Source of the DNA: Eggerthellaceae bacterium UBA3686
Lineage (GTDB): Bacteria; Actinomycetota; Coriobacteriia; Coriobacteriales; Eggerthellaceae
Assembly: GCA_002371495.1 (NCBI GenBank)
Contig: DFIX01000050.1
Coordinates: 9,032 to 62,137, forward strand
Length of the DNA stretch: 53,106 nucleotides
Direction of reading: 5' to 3'
The notes beneath the pieces are model-generated. The model made no database searches and was not told the DNA's origin. It worked only from the letters and a program-made list of their open reading frames with translations. Within the stretch, counting starts at the first letter, position 1, and each line of letters opens with the position of its first letter. This document shows positions 31,169 to 40,724 of this stretch, piece after piece. The position numbers and the translations under genes are program-made.

Positions 31169-32350
31169 ATGAAGAAGCTATCGGTTATTGCTATGGCAGC
31201 TGTCTTGGCGTTAGCCTTGGCTGGCTGCGGGTCTTCGGGCGCGTCGAGCAGTGCCGCGTCTTCCAGCGAGCCGGCATCGAGCTCGGCCGCGGTTTCGTCG
31301 AGCGCATCCGCTTCGAGCCAGGCCGTTGCCACTTTCAACTGGGCCGAGGTGAAGACTGCCGCCGAAGCCGCAAAGGGCGCGGGGTTCCAGAAGTTCGGTG
31401 TCTTCGACAAGATGACGATTGACGGAGCAGACTACAAGGACCCGAAATTCGCATATGCCGGCGGCGTTGCTCAGGCAACGTATGAGCAGGGTGCAATTGG
31501 GCTCATTGTGCGTATGGCCGACGGCAAGCATGACGCTCCGCTGACCGATCGCGACAAGACCGAGTTCTCGCAGACCTGGTCCAAGAGCTATGAAGGCTTG
31601 GATGTAAGCCTCTACGGTGCCGCAAAGGGCGCCGCAACCGTTTTCACCTGGGTTGATGGCACCAAGGAATTTGGTGTTACGTATCAGGGTCTCGGTGGCG
31701 AGGAAGTGTCGCTTGATTCTGACGAAGTTGCCGCCATCGTGAAGGCCCTTAAGGAAGCCAATGCTGCCGAACAGAAGAAGGCCGAAGAGAGCAGCCAGGC
31801 CGCTGCCGCTTCCCAGCCTGTAGTCCCCAACGTTGTGGGCATGAGCGCGGCTGACGCAGCTGCGGCGATTCAGGCTGCCGGCTTCAGCGTTGACGGAAGC
31901 GCCGAGGGCACCGTTGTGGATCAGTCGCCCGATGCGGGTGTTGCGCTTGAGCCGGGCGACACCGTTTCGATCAAGACCGACGCTGCCGAGAACCGCCTTG
32001 CCGAGGTTCCGAACGTCATCGGCATGGACGCTGGTGACGCAGGCGCAGCCATCGAGGCTGCTGGCCTGAGCCCCGACGGAGGCGCCAGCGGCACCGTCGT
32101 CGACCAGACGCCTGCCGGCGGTACGTTGCTCAACTTCGGCGAGACCGTCTCGATTCAAACCGAACAGGCCTCGAGTGACCTTGTCGAGGTTCCGAATGTT
32201 GTCGGCATGGATGCCGCTGACGCAGGTGCAGCCATCGACGCTGCCGGACTGAGCCCCGATGGAAGCGCCGAGGGCACCGTCGTCGAGCAGATACCTGCTC
32301 CGGGCACCATGGTCGATCCTGGCGACACCGTTTCGATTAGGACCGAATAA
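31169..32350 (+). CDS. Lipoprotein with three PASTA domains
   Basis: The 393-residue protein has a lipoprotein signal (MKKLSVIAMAAVLALALAGC, lipobox LAGC), a Ser/Ala linker (about 21-50), a compact domain (about 54-195) and three PASTA repeats (about 218-270, 284-338 and 348-393), each beginning VPNV(V/I)GM and ending PGDTVSI or similar. PASTA domains usually bind peptidoglycan or muropeptides. Here there is no kinase or penicillin-binding domain. GGAG is 6 bases before the ATG at 31169. A good terminator follows. Confidence 0.9.
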   Translation: MKKLSVIAMAAVLALALAGCGSSGASSSAASSSEPASSSAAVSSSASASSQAVATFNWAEVKTAAEAAKGAGFQKFGVFDKMTIDGADYKDPKFAYAGGVAQATYEQGAIGLIVRMADGKHDAPLTDRDKTEFSQTWSKSYEGLDVSLYGAAKGAATVFTWVDGTKEFGVTYQGLGGEEVSLDSDEVAAIVKALKEANAAEQKKAEESSQAAAASQPVVPNVVGMSAADAAAAIQAAGFSVDGSAEGTVVDQSPDAGVALEPGDTVSIKTDAAENRLAEVPNVIGMDAGDAGAAIEAAGLSPDGGASGTVVDQTPAGGTLLNFGETVSIQTEQASSDLVEVPNVVGMDAADAGAAIDAAGLSPDGSAEGTVVEQIPAPGTMVDPGDTVSIRTE

Positions 32351-32388
32351 CGTGCTGCGGGGTTTGAAGCCCCTCGCATGCTAAAGAT

Positions 32389-32418
32389 AAAGGGCCGGGT
32401 GCATTGCTCGGCCCTTTT
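32389..32418 (+). terminator. Terminator after the PASTA lipoprotein
   Basis: AAAGGGCCG and CGGCCCTTTT flank a short loop, with the T-run on the plus strand. Confidence 0.8.
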
Positions 32419-32435
32419 GCACGTCGGAAACGAAA

Positions 32436-32460
32436 GATGCAGCCAGTTATTGGCTGCATC
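32436..32460 (-). terminator. Hairpin after the tRNA-Gly remnant
   Basis: GATGCAGCCA and TGGCTGCATC are perfect arms around GTTAT, followed on the minus strand by TTT. Its position relative to the tRNA-Gly 3' fragment at 32472 repeats the layout of the intact tRNA-Gly and its terminator at 32620-32654. Confidence 0.6.
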
Positions 32461-32471
32461 GATGTTTGCTA

Positions 32472-32610
32472 TGGAGCGGGTGACGGGACTCCATTTTGCT
32501 TCGCAAAATAACGGCTCCGCGCTGAAGCGCTCCGCCCGTCGGGCTAAAAACAGTCCGCTGGACTGTTTTCTTAACGCCCTCTCATCTCATCGGTTCGAGT
32601 CCCGTCGGAC
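32472..32610. repeat. Palindrome mosaic made of two tRNA 3' fragments
   Basis: At 32472-32491 the 20-base 3' end of the intact tRNA-Gly (TGGAGCGGGTGACGGGACTC on the plus strand) is repeated, read as tRNA on the minus strand. At 32592-32607 GGTTCGAGTCCCGTCG reads as a tRNA T-arm on the plus strand. Between them are stacked hairpins: ATTTTGC/GCAAAAT and AAAACAGTCC/GGACTGTTTT. It looks like a destroyed second tRNA-Gly copy with a palindromic insert. Confidence 0.6.
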
Positions 32611-32619
32611 ACTCTAACG

Positions 32620-32654
32620 AAAAACAGCTGCAGGCGTTGTATGACCTGCAGCTG
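32620..32654 (-). terminator. Terminator of tRNA-Gly
   Basis: CAGCTGCAGG and CCTGCAGCTG are perfect arms, and the minus strand continues with TTTTT. It is 10 bases past the tRNA 3' end. Confidence 0.8.
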
Positions 32655-32663
32655 CTACATGTA

Positions 32664-32738
32664 TGGAGCGGGTGACGGGACTCGAACCCGCGAATGCGAG
32701 CTTGGGAAGCTCGTGCCTTACCACTTGGCGACACCCGC
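32664..32738 (-). tRNA. tRNA-Gly (anticodon CCC)
   Basis: On the minus strand the acceptor GCGGGTG pairs with CACCCGC near the 3' end, the anticodon stem CGAGC/GCTCG encloses TTCCCAA with anticodon CCC, the T-arm is GCGGGTTCGAGTCCCGT, and CCA is encoded. Its 3' 20 bases are repeated at 32472-32491. Confidence 0.95.
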
Positions 32739-32883
32739 GTATTTGGCCGCTCGTATGCGGCAAGGAGTAATAATAGCGCTCTTTTCATCACGAAACATGC
32801 AAACTAGAAGAATTGCAGAAATTATTCTTGCGTCAGTTCGTAGGGTGGAGTAATATTCATTTCGCTCGCTTTGCGAGTCACAC

Positions 32884-32970
32884 GCGGGTGTGGCGGAATT
32901 GGCAGACGCGTACGGTTCAGGTCCGTATGGGGTTCGCCCCATGGAGGTTCAAGTCCTCTCACCCGCACCA
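32884..32970 (+). tRNA. tRNA-Leu (anticodon CAG)
   Basis: Acceptor GCGGGTG pairs with CACCCGC, the anticodon stem TACGG/CCGTA encloses TTCAGGT with anticodon CAG, a long variable arm (TGGGGTTCGCCCCA) marks a class II tRNA, and CCA is encoded. Confidence 0.96.
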
Positions 32971-32976
32971 CAAACT

Positions 32977-32999
32977 AAGCCGCTTCTGCGGCTTTTTTT
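32977..32999 (+). terminator. Terminator of tRNA-Leu
   Basis: AAGCCGC and GCGGCTT arms around TTCT, followed by a run of seven T. Confidence 0.9.
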
Positions 33000-33024
33000 A
33001 TGTCCGCACAGTGCTTGTCCTGCA

Positions 33025-33057
33025 TGTCGTAAAAAGGGACTGACCCCTTTTATGACG
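33025..33057. repeat. GGGACTGACCCC-type hairpin
   Basis: GTCGTAAAAAGGG and CCCCTTTTATGAC flank ACTGA, with small mismatches. It resembles the hairpin at 59-94 (GGGACTGTCCC with TTTTATG). It lies between tRNA-Leu and the HAD phosphatase gene. Confidence 0.5.
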
Positions 33058-33129
33058 TATCGTTTGGGAGTGCGTTAAAGTAAGGGCGCTGTAAGTGTGC
33101 GTTTGGCGGCAAGAGGGTGAACAGCGAAT

Positions 33130-33777
33130 ATGGCTTTTGATGCGTATATCTTCGATTTGGATGGCACGATTCTTAACACGCTGCCCGATCTGGTGAACAT
33201 CACCAACATGGTGCTCGAGGAGCGGGAGATGCCGACACATACGTCCGACGAGATAAACAGCTATGTCGGTTCGGGCGCGCGCGTGCTTTTGCAGCGTGCG
33301 GCGCCGGCGGACACGCCCGACGACGAGATCGACTCGATTCTGGCGCGCTGGAAGGCGTTGTATCCCGAGCTCGGCCACAAGTTCACGAAGCCGTACGACG
33401 GTATGCCCGAAGCGCTTGAAGAACTAAAGCGGAAGGGGGCGAAGCTCGGAGTGCTTTCGAACAAGTTCGACGCTGCGGCGCGCAGCGTCGTGGGCGAGCA
33501 CTACCCGGGCGTGTTCGACCTGGTGCGGGGCGAGAGCCCCGATACGCCGCGCAAGCCTGACCCGACGGGGCTGCGGCACATGATAGCCGACCTGGGCGTT
33601 TCTCCTGATCATGTGGCCTACGTGGGCGATTCCGGGTCTGACATGACCGTCGCCGTGCGCGCCGGAGTGTTTCCCGTGGGCGTCACTTGGGGGTATCGCG
33701 ACGCGGACGAGCTGCGGGATTGCGGTGCGCGCGTGCTGGTCGAAGACCCGAGCGAACTCGTTGGCATTTCGGCTTAG
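33130..33777 (+). CDS. HAD-superfamily phosphatase, phosphoglycolate-phosphatase-like
   Basis: The 215-residue protein has HAD motif I FDLDGTILNT at about 8-17, a helical cap (about 20-85), motif II LGVLSNK near 105, the motif III Lys in PRKPDPTGL near 143 and motif IV YVGDSGSDM near 160. This is the Gph/PGPase-like subgroup, which removes phosphate from small phosphorylated acids or sugars. The actual substrate cannot be read from the sequence. It is monocistronic. Confidence 0.88.
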   Translation: MAFDAYIFDLDGTILNTLPDLVNITNMVLEEREMPTHTSDEINSYVGSGARVLLQRAAPADTPDDEIDSILARWKALYPELGHKFTKPYDGMPEALEELKRKGAKLGVLSNKFDAAARSVVGEHYPGVFDLVRGESPDTPRKPDPTGLRHMIADLGVSPDHVAYVGDSGSDMTVAVRAGVFPVGVTWGYRDADELRDCGARVLVEDPSELVGISA

Positions 33778-33944
33778 TTCGAATGAGCTGGAATAAGCTC
33801 CAGGAAGCCCTCGCTACCTAATTTCGAAGTTGTCGGGAATTGCGGCTCGTCGAGCCATGTGCGCGCCGAATCGTAAGGCTCGGACTCTGCAAATCAACTA
33901 ATATATACATCATGCTTAACATGCTCTATGGGAAAGGAATGGCA

Positions 33945-35630
33945 ATGACGAAGGAAACCGAATTGCTTGAGCTGTGGCTCGCGAACGTACAGGAAGAGGA
34001 TTTGCGCCAAGAGCTCGAAGCTATGCGCGAAGACGACAAGATGGTGCTCGAGGCGTTCCATCAGGATCTCGAGTTCGGCACGGCGGGCCTTCGCGGCATC
34101 ATCGGCGCCGGGACCAACCGCATGAACGTGCATACGGTCGGGCGCGCGACCCAGGGCTTTGCCGATTACCTGAACGCCAACTTCGAGAACCCGAGCGTGG
34201 CCATCGGGCGCGACAGCCGCAACAAGGGCGAGGAGTTCGTGCGCCGCTCCGCCGAGGTCTTCGCCGCAAACGGTATCAAAACCTACGTGTATCCCCGCAT
34301 CGAGCCGACGCCGGCCGTGTCGTGGGCAGTTCGCGACCTCGCCTGCTCCGGTGGCGTTTGCATGACCGCCAGCCACAACCCTGCGCCCTACAACGGCTAC
34401 AAGGCCTACGGTCCCGATGGGTGCCAGATCGCGACCGAGGTCGCCGACGCAATCAGCGCGGCCATCGCGGGCGTCGACGCGTTTGCCGACGTTAAGATCT
34501 GCGATTTCGACGAGGCCATCGAGCAGGGGACCATCGAGTGGATCGGCGAGGACTGCCTGGACCGCTACATCGACGCCGTCGAGGCGTGCTCCGTGGCGCG
34601 CCCGCAAGACGAGGGCCTGCCCCTGAAGCTCGTGTATACGCCGCTGAACGGCACTGGCCTCGAGTGCGTGAGCCGCATCCTAGACCGCGTGGGCGTGACC
34701 GATGTGACGGTCGTGCCCGAACAGGCCGAGCCCGACGGAAACTTCCCCACGTGCCCCTACCCGAACCCCGAGATTCGCGAGGCCCTGCAGAAGGGCATCG
34801 ATCTGTGCGAAGAGGTGCATCCCGACCTGCTCGTTGCGACCGACCCCGACGCAGATCGCGTGGGCATCGCCTGCAAGGACGGCGATGATTACCTACTGCT
34901 CACCGGCAACGAGACCGGCGTGCTGCTGCTCGACTACATCGCCCGCATGACGGCCGATACCCAGGGTGCCGAGGAGCTCGCGCGCAAAGTCGCCGTTACG
35001 ACCATCGTCTCGTCGGTCATGGTCGATGCCGTTGCCGCCGAGTACGGCTTTACCGTCCGCCGCGTGCTGACCGGTTTCAAGTACATCGGCGGCGTCATCG
35101 CCGAACTCGAAGCTGCAGGTGAGCCTGAGCGCTTCATGTTCGGTTTCGAAGAGAGCTACGGTTACCTGAACGGCACACATGTGCGCGACAAGGACGCCGT
35201 CGACGCCTCGATGCTCATCTGCCAGATGGCGCAGTATTACAAGGCTCAGGGCATGAACCTGGCCGATGCTATGCGCGCTCTGTACGAGAAGCATGGGTAC
35301 TTCCTGAACAAGACTCTGTCGTTCAGTTTCCCGGGCATCGAGGGCGGCGAGCGCATGAAGGCGCTCATGGCCGATTTGCGCAAGCAGCCTCCGGCCCAGA
35401 TTGCAGGCCTGGCGGTCGAGAACACCGTCGATTACGCCACCGGCGTTGACGGTCTGCCTGCAGCCAATGTCGTCGAATTCGATCTGGAGGGCGGCAACAA
35501 GGTCATCTTCCGTCCGAGCGGCACCGAGCCCAAAGTCAAGGCCTACCTGTTCGCCAAGGGCGCGACCCGCGCCGACGCCCAGGACCTGCTTGGTAAACTC
35601 GAAGAGGCCGCAACCGCCATCATGCAGTAA
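33945..35630 (+). CDS. Phospho-sugar mutase (phosphoglucomutase/phosphomannomutase, PgcA-like)
   Basis: The 561-residue protein is an alpha-D-phosphohexomutase of the long PgcA type. It has FGTAGLRGIIGAGTNRMN near 46, the phosphoserine loop CMTASHNPAPYNGYK near 144, the metal loop ATDPDADRVG near 303, the sugar-binding FGFEESYGYL near 400 and the phosphate-binding RPSGTEPKVK near 523. It interconverts hexose 1- and 6-phosphates for cell-wall and glycogen precursors. ATG 33945 was chosen because GGAAAGGA lies 6 bases upstream; the ATG at 33939 touches that site. Confidence 0.93.
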   Translation: MTKETELLELWLANVQEEDLRQELEAMREDDKMVLEAFHQDLEFGTAGLRGIIGAGTNRMNVHTVGRATQGFADYLNANFENPSVAIGRDSRNKGEEFVRRSAEVFAANGIKTYVYPRIEPTPAVSWAVRDLACSGGVCMTASHNPAPYNGYKAYGPDGCQIATEVADAISAAIAGVDAFADVKICDFDEAIEQGTIEWIGEDCLDRYIDAVEACSVARPQDEGLPLKLVYTPLNGTGLECVSRILDRVGVTDVTVVPEQAEPDGNFPTCPYPNPEIREALQKGIDLCEEVHPDLLVATDPDADRVGIACKDGDDYLLLTGNETGVLLLDYIARMTADTQGAEELARKVAVTTIVSSVMVDAVAAEYGFTVRRVLTGFKYIGGVIAELEAAGEPERFMFGFEESYGYLNGTHVRDKDAVDASMLICQMAQYYKAQGMNLADAMRALYEKHGYFLNKTLSFSFPGIEGGERMKALMADLRKQPPAQIAGLAVENTVDYATGVDGLPAANVVEFDLEGGNKVIFRPSGTEPKVKAYLFAKGATRADAQDLLGKLEEAATAIMQ

Positions 35631-35656
35631 CCATTGTGCAGTACCGATGAGGTGAA

Positions 35657-35686
35657 AGGCGCCGGAGGGCATGCCCTCCGGCGCCT
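35657..35686. terminator. Perfect 30-bp palindrome after the phosphomutase gene
   Basis: AGGCGCCGGAGGGCA and its exact complement, with no loop. It lies between the phosphomutase and the convergent XRE gene and may terminate both, although no T-run is present. Confidence 0.7.
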
Positions 35687-35730
35687 GCGCGTCCTCCGGG
35701 GAAACAAAAAGAGGGATTGCCCCCGAACGG

Positions 35731-36006
35731 TTACTCTGGAGGGCGGTTCTGGTGCGGCGTCAGCAAATCGGCCGGTGTTACGCCTAGGAAGTCGGCGAGA
35801 CGTTTAACGTACGATAGCCGCACGTCCGCGGCGCCGCTTTCGATTTTCTTCAGAAGGGGGCGCCCGATTCCGCTCATGCGCGAGAGTTCGGCCACGCTCA
35901 TGTTCTGCTCGACTCGGGCAGCGCGCACGTTTCCCCCAAACGTTTCGGCTATCGTGGGCTTGCGTTGCTCGTCGAGGTCCAGAATCAGGTATCGTATAGT
36001 GCTCAT
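35731..36006 (-). CDS. XRE-family helix-turn-helix regulator
   Basis: The 91-residue protein has a short N-terminal beta part (MSTIRYLILDLDEQRKP) and an HTH_XRE domain at about 28-80 (VRAARVEQNMSVAELSRMSGIG, KKIESGAADVRLSYVKRLADFLGV). The ATG at 36006 is preceded by TATATTAT about 10 bases upstream and no ribosome-binding site, which suggests a leaderless message. The longer frame to 36054 would pass through that promoter. It is divergent from the LCP gene. Targets unknown. Confidence 0.85.
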   Translation of the reverse strand: MSTIRYLILDLDEQRKPTIAETFGGNVRAARVEQNMSVAELSRMSGIGRPLLKKIESGAADVRLSYVKRLADFLGVTPADLLTPHQNRPPE

Positions 36007-36182
36007 GAGTCGATAATATAAACAACCGTTCATCAAATGTGACGGATAGGTCACAAGGTTAAGCGGGGTTGCGTTTGCGCACGCAGTGCTATGGCCGTTT
36101 TATGGTGTAGGCTGCCCAATGCTAGAATTAGTCCTTAGACCAAAGCACCGAAGCTCGTTGCGCAGCTGCCGAGGGAGATTTC

Positions 36183-37631
36183 ATGGCCAAGAAAAAGAGC
36201 GGGCACGAAGCCAACCCGCAGGAAAACGCCCCAGCTGGGGCGGGCGGGTTTGTGCCTGCTACGTACCAATCTAAATCCAAGAAGAATGCTCAGTCTCAAG
36301 CAGGCCAGCCTATTGTCAACGGCACGCTTGCCCAGTATTCCCGCAACAACGCTCACTACGCCGCTGCGGATTCGGGCATGTCGCGAGGCAAGAAGGTCGC
36401 CATAGGCATCATTATCGCGATTCTGGTCGGTGCAGTAGTGGCCCTGGGCGTGTACGTGTACAAGGAATACCAAAAAGAGCTCGTCAACGCCGATCTCCAC
36501 CAGATGGCCGAAGAGGAGCTGAAGGCGGTTGACGAGCAGCTGACCGGGCATACGACGTTCGAAGAGCCGTTTACCGTGCTGTTGTTGGGCTCCGACGCCC
36601 GCGCGGACGACCCCGATATGGGTGCGCGCACTGACACCATCATCCTGGTCAGGGTCGATCCCACTATCAACCGTATTTCGATGGTTTCGATTCCGCGCGA
36701 TACGCGCATCGAAATTGAAGGCCACGGCGTTCAGAAATTCAATGCCGCCTACACGTATGGAGGACCGAGTGGAACGATTGCCGAAGTCAAGAAGCTGACC
36801 GGCGTCGATATCGACCACTATGCCGAGATTAACTTCGAGGGACTCGTCGGGCTTGTCGACGCAATTGGCGGCATTGACGTTGTCGTCGACGAAGAGATCG
36901 ACGATGAAGACGCCGGTGGCCACATCGACAAGGGCGAGCAGCACCTCGACGGCGAACATGCTCTGATTCTGGCGCGCAGCCGCGCTTACGTTGATGGCGA
37001 CTATTCGCGCCAAGCCAACCAGCGCAAGGTTATCATGGCCATCGTGAACAAAGGCCTCACCGCTCCTGCAGGCGAACTGACCGGGCTCATCCAGGCTTCC
37101 ACGAAGTTCCTCAAGACCGACAAGGGCATCGATGTCGACTTCATCAAAGATCTTGCCGAGCAGATTCGTCACAACAACGATTACCCGGTCGAGATCTTTA
37201 CGGCCAGCATCCCGTCAAGCACCGCGACCATCGATGAGATCTCGTGGGTCATTGCTGATACCGCGGGTACTAAAGCCATGATGAAGCTGTTCAGCGCCGG
37301 CAAGGACGTGAGCCAGGGCGTGAAGGAGTCCAGCATCAGCGAAGACATCGCGGCTGCACGTGGCACGGATGACGGCACGCCCGAAGAGGGTGCCATCGGC
37401 GTTTCGTATTATGAGGAGTCCTCGGGTTACGAAGGCGGCGGCGATAACGGCCAAGGTGCTGATGCGCCGATCGACTACACCCAGTCGCCCGAGCTCTACG
37501 AAGAGAATTACGACGCTTCATCGGATTTGCAGGAGGCAGGCGGCGCTGACGGCACGGGAGATGCCGGCGCAACGGGCTATACCGAAGATGAAGCGGGCTA
37601 TGCCGACGGCGCGACGGAATCGCAAGAGTAG
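36183..37631 (+). CDS. LytR-CpsA-Psr (LCP) family cell-wall ligase-like protein
   Basis: The 482-residue protein has a cytoplasmic N-terminus of about 65 residues, one membrane segment (KVAIGIIIAILVGAVVALGVYVY, about 70-92) and an extracytoplasmic LCP domain (about 120-350). The LCP signature is seen in VLLLGSDAR, ARTDTIILVRVDP, MVSIPRDTRIEI, KFNAAYTYGG and LDGEHALILARSR, with the conserved Arg and Asp residues for pyrophosphate and magnesium. A long acidic Gly/Glu/Asp tail follows. LCP proteins attach lipid-linked glycopolymers to peptidoglycan. It lies 58 bp before galE. Confidence 0.92.
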   Translation: MAKKKSGHEANPQENAPAGAGGFVPATYQSKSKKNAQSQAGQPIVNGTLAQYSRNNAHYAAADSGMSRGKKVAIGIIIAILVGAVVALGVYVYKEYQKELVNADLHQMAEEELKAVDEQLTGHTTFEEPFTVLLLGSDARADDPDMGARTDTIILVRVDPTINRISMVSIPRDTRIEIEGHGVQKFNAAYTYGGPSGTIAEVKKLTGVDIDHYAEINFEGLVGLVDAIGGIDVVVDEEIDDEDAGGHIDKGEQHLDGEHALILARSRAYVDGDYSRQANQRKVIMAIVNKGLTAPAGELTGLIQASTKFLKTDKGIDVDFIKDLAEQIRHNNDYPVEIFTASIPSSTATIDEISWVIADTAGTKAMMKLFSAGKDVSQGVKESSISEDIAAARGTDDGTPEEGAIGVSYYEESSGYEGGGDNGQGADAPIDYTQSPELYEENYDASSDLQEAGGADGTGDAGATGYTEDEAGYADGATESQE

Positions 37632-37689
37632 CCTGAAGCCTGGCGCGCCCGGCGAAACACCGGCTCACCCGACAGGACGGAGAACCACC

Positions 37690-38817
37690 ATGACGAACAA
37701 GGGATTGGCCAAGGCGGCCGCAGAAACGCGTGTGCTCGTTACGGGCGGCGCTGGTTTTATCGGCAGTCACACCTGCGTCGAGCTGCTCGAGGCGGGCTAT
37801 AGGGTTGTAATCGTCGACGACCTTTCGAATTCCTCGGAAGAGGCGGTGTGCCGCGTGCGCAAGATTACCGGCGCAGATGAGGGGCGCCTCGCATTCGTTG
37901 AAGCGTCGATTCTTGATCGAGGTGCGCTCGAGCGCGTTTTTAGCGAGCACGATATCGACGCCATCATTCATTTCGCTGGTTTCAAGGCTGTGGGAGAAAG
38001 CGTTGTTAAGCCTCTTGAGTACTACTGGAACAATATCGCGGGCACGCTCGTGCTCTGCGACGTGGCGCGTGCGCACGGGTGCAAGAATATCGTGTTTAGC
38101 AGCAGCGCTACCGTGTATGGCGAGCCCGAGTTCGTGCCCATTACCGAAGACTGTCCCAAACATACGCCGACCAACCCCTATGGTCAGACCAAATCGATGC
38201 TCGAGCAGATCCTGAGCGACCTGTACGTGGGCGATCCCGAATGGAACGTCGTGCTGCTGCGTTACTTCAATCCCATCGGGGCACACGAGTCGGGTCTGAT
38301 CGGCGAGGATCCCAAGGGCATTCCGAACAACCTGGTGCCTTACGTGGCGCAGGTGGCGGTTGGTAAGCTAGCGGCCGTAGGCGTATTCGGAAACGATTAC
38401 CCCACGCCGGATGGCACGGGCGTCCGGGACTACATTCATGTGGTCGATTTGGCGCGTGGCCACGTTGCGGCTCTGCGCTGGATGGCTGGCTTGGTCGGGA
38501 CGGGAGAGCCCCGCGGCATCGGGTCGATGTCGGGCGAGCCGGCCGAGGATGGCACTCGTCGCGGTGTCGGCATCTTCAATTTGGGCACCGGCAAGGGCTC
38601 GAGCGTGCTCGACGTGGTTGCCGCCTACAGCCGCGCTTGCGGGCACGAGATTCCCTACCAGATAAAACCGCGCCGTTCGGGCGACATTGCCGAGAACTAC
38701 GCCGCTTGCGACAAGGCGCGCGAGGAGCTCGGTTGGGTGGCAGAGTACGACCTCGACCGCATGTGCGCCGACAGCTGGCGCTGGCAGTCCACCAATCCCG
38801 ACGGTTACCGCAGCTAA
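37690..38817 (+). CDS. galE: UDP-glucose 4-epimerase
   Basis: The 375-residue protein is an extended short-chain dehydrogenase: TGGAGFIGSHTCVELLEAGY near 19, FAGFKAVGESV near 97, SSSATVYGEP near 137, catalytic Tyr and Lys in NPYGQTKS near 161 and RYFNPIGAHESG near 195. It converts UDP-glucose and UDP-galactose. An insertion of about 25 residues (GEPRGIGSMSGEPAEDGTRR) before the conserved VGIFNLGTG is longer than usual. GGAGAA is 6 bases before the ATG at 37690. With the LCP gene upstream it probably supplies glycopolymer synthesis. Confidence 0.92.
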   Translation: MTNKGLAKAAAETRVLVTGGAGFIGSHTCVELLEAGYRVVIVDDLSNSSEEAVCRVRKITGADEGRLAFVEASILDRGALERVFSEHDIDAIIHFAGFKAVGESVVKPLEYYWNNIAGTLVLCDVARAHGCKNIVFSSSATVYGEPEFVPITEDCPKHTPTNPYGQTKSMLEQILSDLYVGDPEWNVVLLRYFNPIGAHESGLIGEDPKGIPNNLVPYVAQVAVGKLAAVGVFGNDYPTPDGTGVRDYIHVVDLARGHVAALRWMAGLVGTGEPRGIGSMSGEPAEDGTRRGVGIFNLGTGKGSSVLDVVAAYSRACGHEIPYQIKPRRSGDIAENYAACDKAREELGWVAEYDLDRMCADSWRWQSTNPDGYRS

Positions 38818-38819
38818 TC

Positions 38820-38927
38820 CGCCCGAACCAAAGGGGACATACACTTCCGGTACGCTTAACGATTGGATGGGGCTGTTCTCCCGATTCGTCAGCGAACCGG
38901 AAGTGTATGTCCCCTATGGTTCGGGCG
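38820..38927. repeat. Long palindrome between galE and tatD, 32-bp arms
   Basis: The arms 38820-38851 and 38896-38927 match at 31 of 32 positions and contain AGGGGACATACACTTCCGGT. The loop begins with ACGCTTAACG, which is the exact complement of 38940-38949, the end of the convergent TatD gene. The element fills the gap and probably blocks read-through. Confidence 0.85.
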
Positions 38928-38941
38928 AACGCGTCAGCGCG

Positions 38942-39856
38942 TTAAGCGTTCGGGTTGGTGAGCAGGCGAACGCTCGTTTCGGCGATGACGTCCAGAGCTT
39001 CGGGGCCTTTAATCGTCGCGACGTCGCGCGCAACCGACTCAAGATTGGCGCGTAGGTTTTCATAGGGGTAGGGCGCGCCCTGCTTGGGCGGGTCGTCTGT
39101 CTCGAGTAGCAGCTGGCGCAAGGGGATGGCCTTCACGTACTCGCGCCCCTTCTTGGTGGCGAGCATCCGCGGTCCGCACGAAAAGTAGCATCCGGCTTCG
39201 ACGGATCGTTTCAGCAGGTCGCTCGGACCGGTGAACCAATGGAATATGAAGGTGTTCGTTTCGAGGGCCCCCGTGCGCTGCAGTATATCGAGCACTTCGG
39301 CCGCCGCTTTGACCGAATGAAGCGAGACGAGCTTGTCCTGCTCGCGTGCGGTCCACGCCATGATGCGTTCGAACATCAGCACTTGGTCCTCGTGCGTCTG
39401 AGTATGGCGAGGACCCAGGTCAAGGCCGACTTCACCTATGATTTGCGGACGAAATTCTTCGAGCAGGTCGGCTACGTCGGTGCGCTGCTTGCGGGCGAAC
39501 CTGCTGTTTGCCATGCGCGCGCTGTCGGCTTGGGCGAGAATGTTGCGGAACTTCCCTTGCTGGCCAGGATCGTCTGCCCGGCCAGCGTAATTGTAGGGCG
39601 AGCTGTAACGACCATCGGGGGCGGTCACTTGCCGCCCGTCGCCGTCGGCATCGGTTCCCTGAACCCACCAGGGATGCATGCCGAACCCGATGAGCACGTT
39701 GGGAAGCCCCCCGAGCGCGGTCTGCGCGTCGATCCAGCCTTGCGGCGTCACCGTGTTGGCGAATAGCAGCGAGCCGTCGTTGGCTGCGCGCCCGGCAACC
39801 TCGGCCGAGTTTTCCATAAAGTCTAAATGACAATGCATGTCGTGAAGCGCCGTCAT
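38942..39856 (-). CDS. TatD-family metal-dependent hydrolase
   Basis: The 304-residue protein has the TatD metal-site set: His-x-His in HDMHCHLDF at about 6-14, Glu in IIGEVGLDLG near 142, His in FHWFTG near 226 and Asp in LLETDDPP near 267. Family members are DNases or related phosphodiesterases. The Cys-Phe-Ser-Gly version usual at the third site is Trp-Phe-Thr-Gly here. The start is placed at 39856, the beginning of family similarity; the frame is open further upstream but overlaps the GlnQ-like gene. Confidence 0.88.
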   Translation of the reverse strand: MTALHDMHCHLDFMENSAEVAGRAANDGSLLFANTVTPQGWIDAQTALGGLPNVLIGFGMHPWWVQGTDADGDGRQVTAPDGRYSSPYNYAGRADDPGQQGKFRNILAQADSARMANSRFARKQRTDVADLLEEFRPQIIGEVGLDLGPRHTQTHEDQVLMFERIMAWTAREQDKLVSLHSVKAAAEVLDILQRTGALETNTFIFHWFTGPSDLLKRSVEAGCYFSCGPRMLATKKGREYVKAIPLRQLLLETDDPPKQGAPYPYENLRANLESVARDVATIKGPEALDVIAETSVRLLTNPNA

Positions 39857-39943
39857 GCCGCACCATCCCTTTGCTTCCGCATCCGTTTTCCAAAGCGATA
39901 TACTACAATGCTTCTGACGATTAACATTTGGAAAGGGGATGTC

Positions 39944-40684
<741 letters not shown>

Positions 40685-40724
40685 CGTTGGGCATTTCTCG
40701 CGGGTCCGACGTGCAAAAGGAGCC

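Noticed and set aside
32582..32791. 69-codon ORF with the TGLEP-type sequence
   Set aside because: It is read through tRNA-Gly and the tRNA-fragment palindrome; such ORFs are common false genes at tRNA loci.
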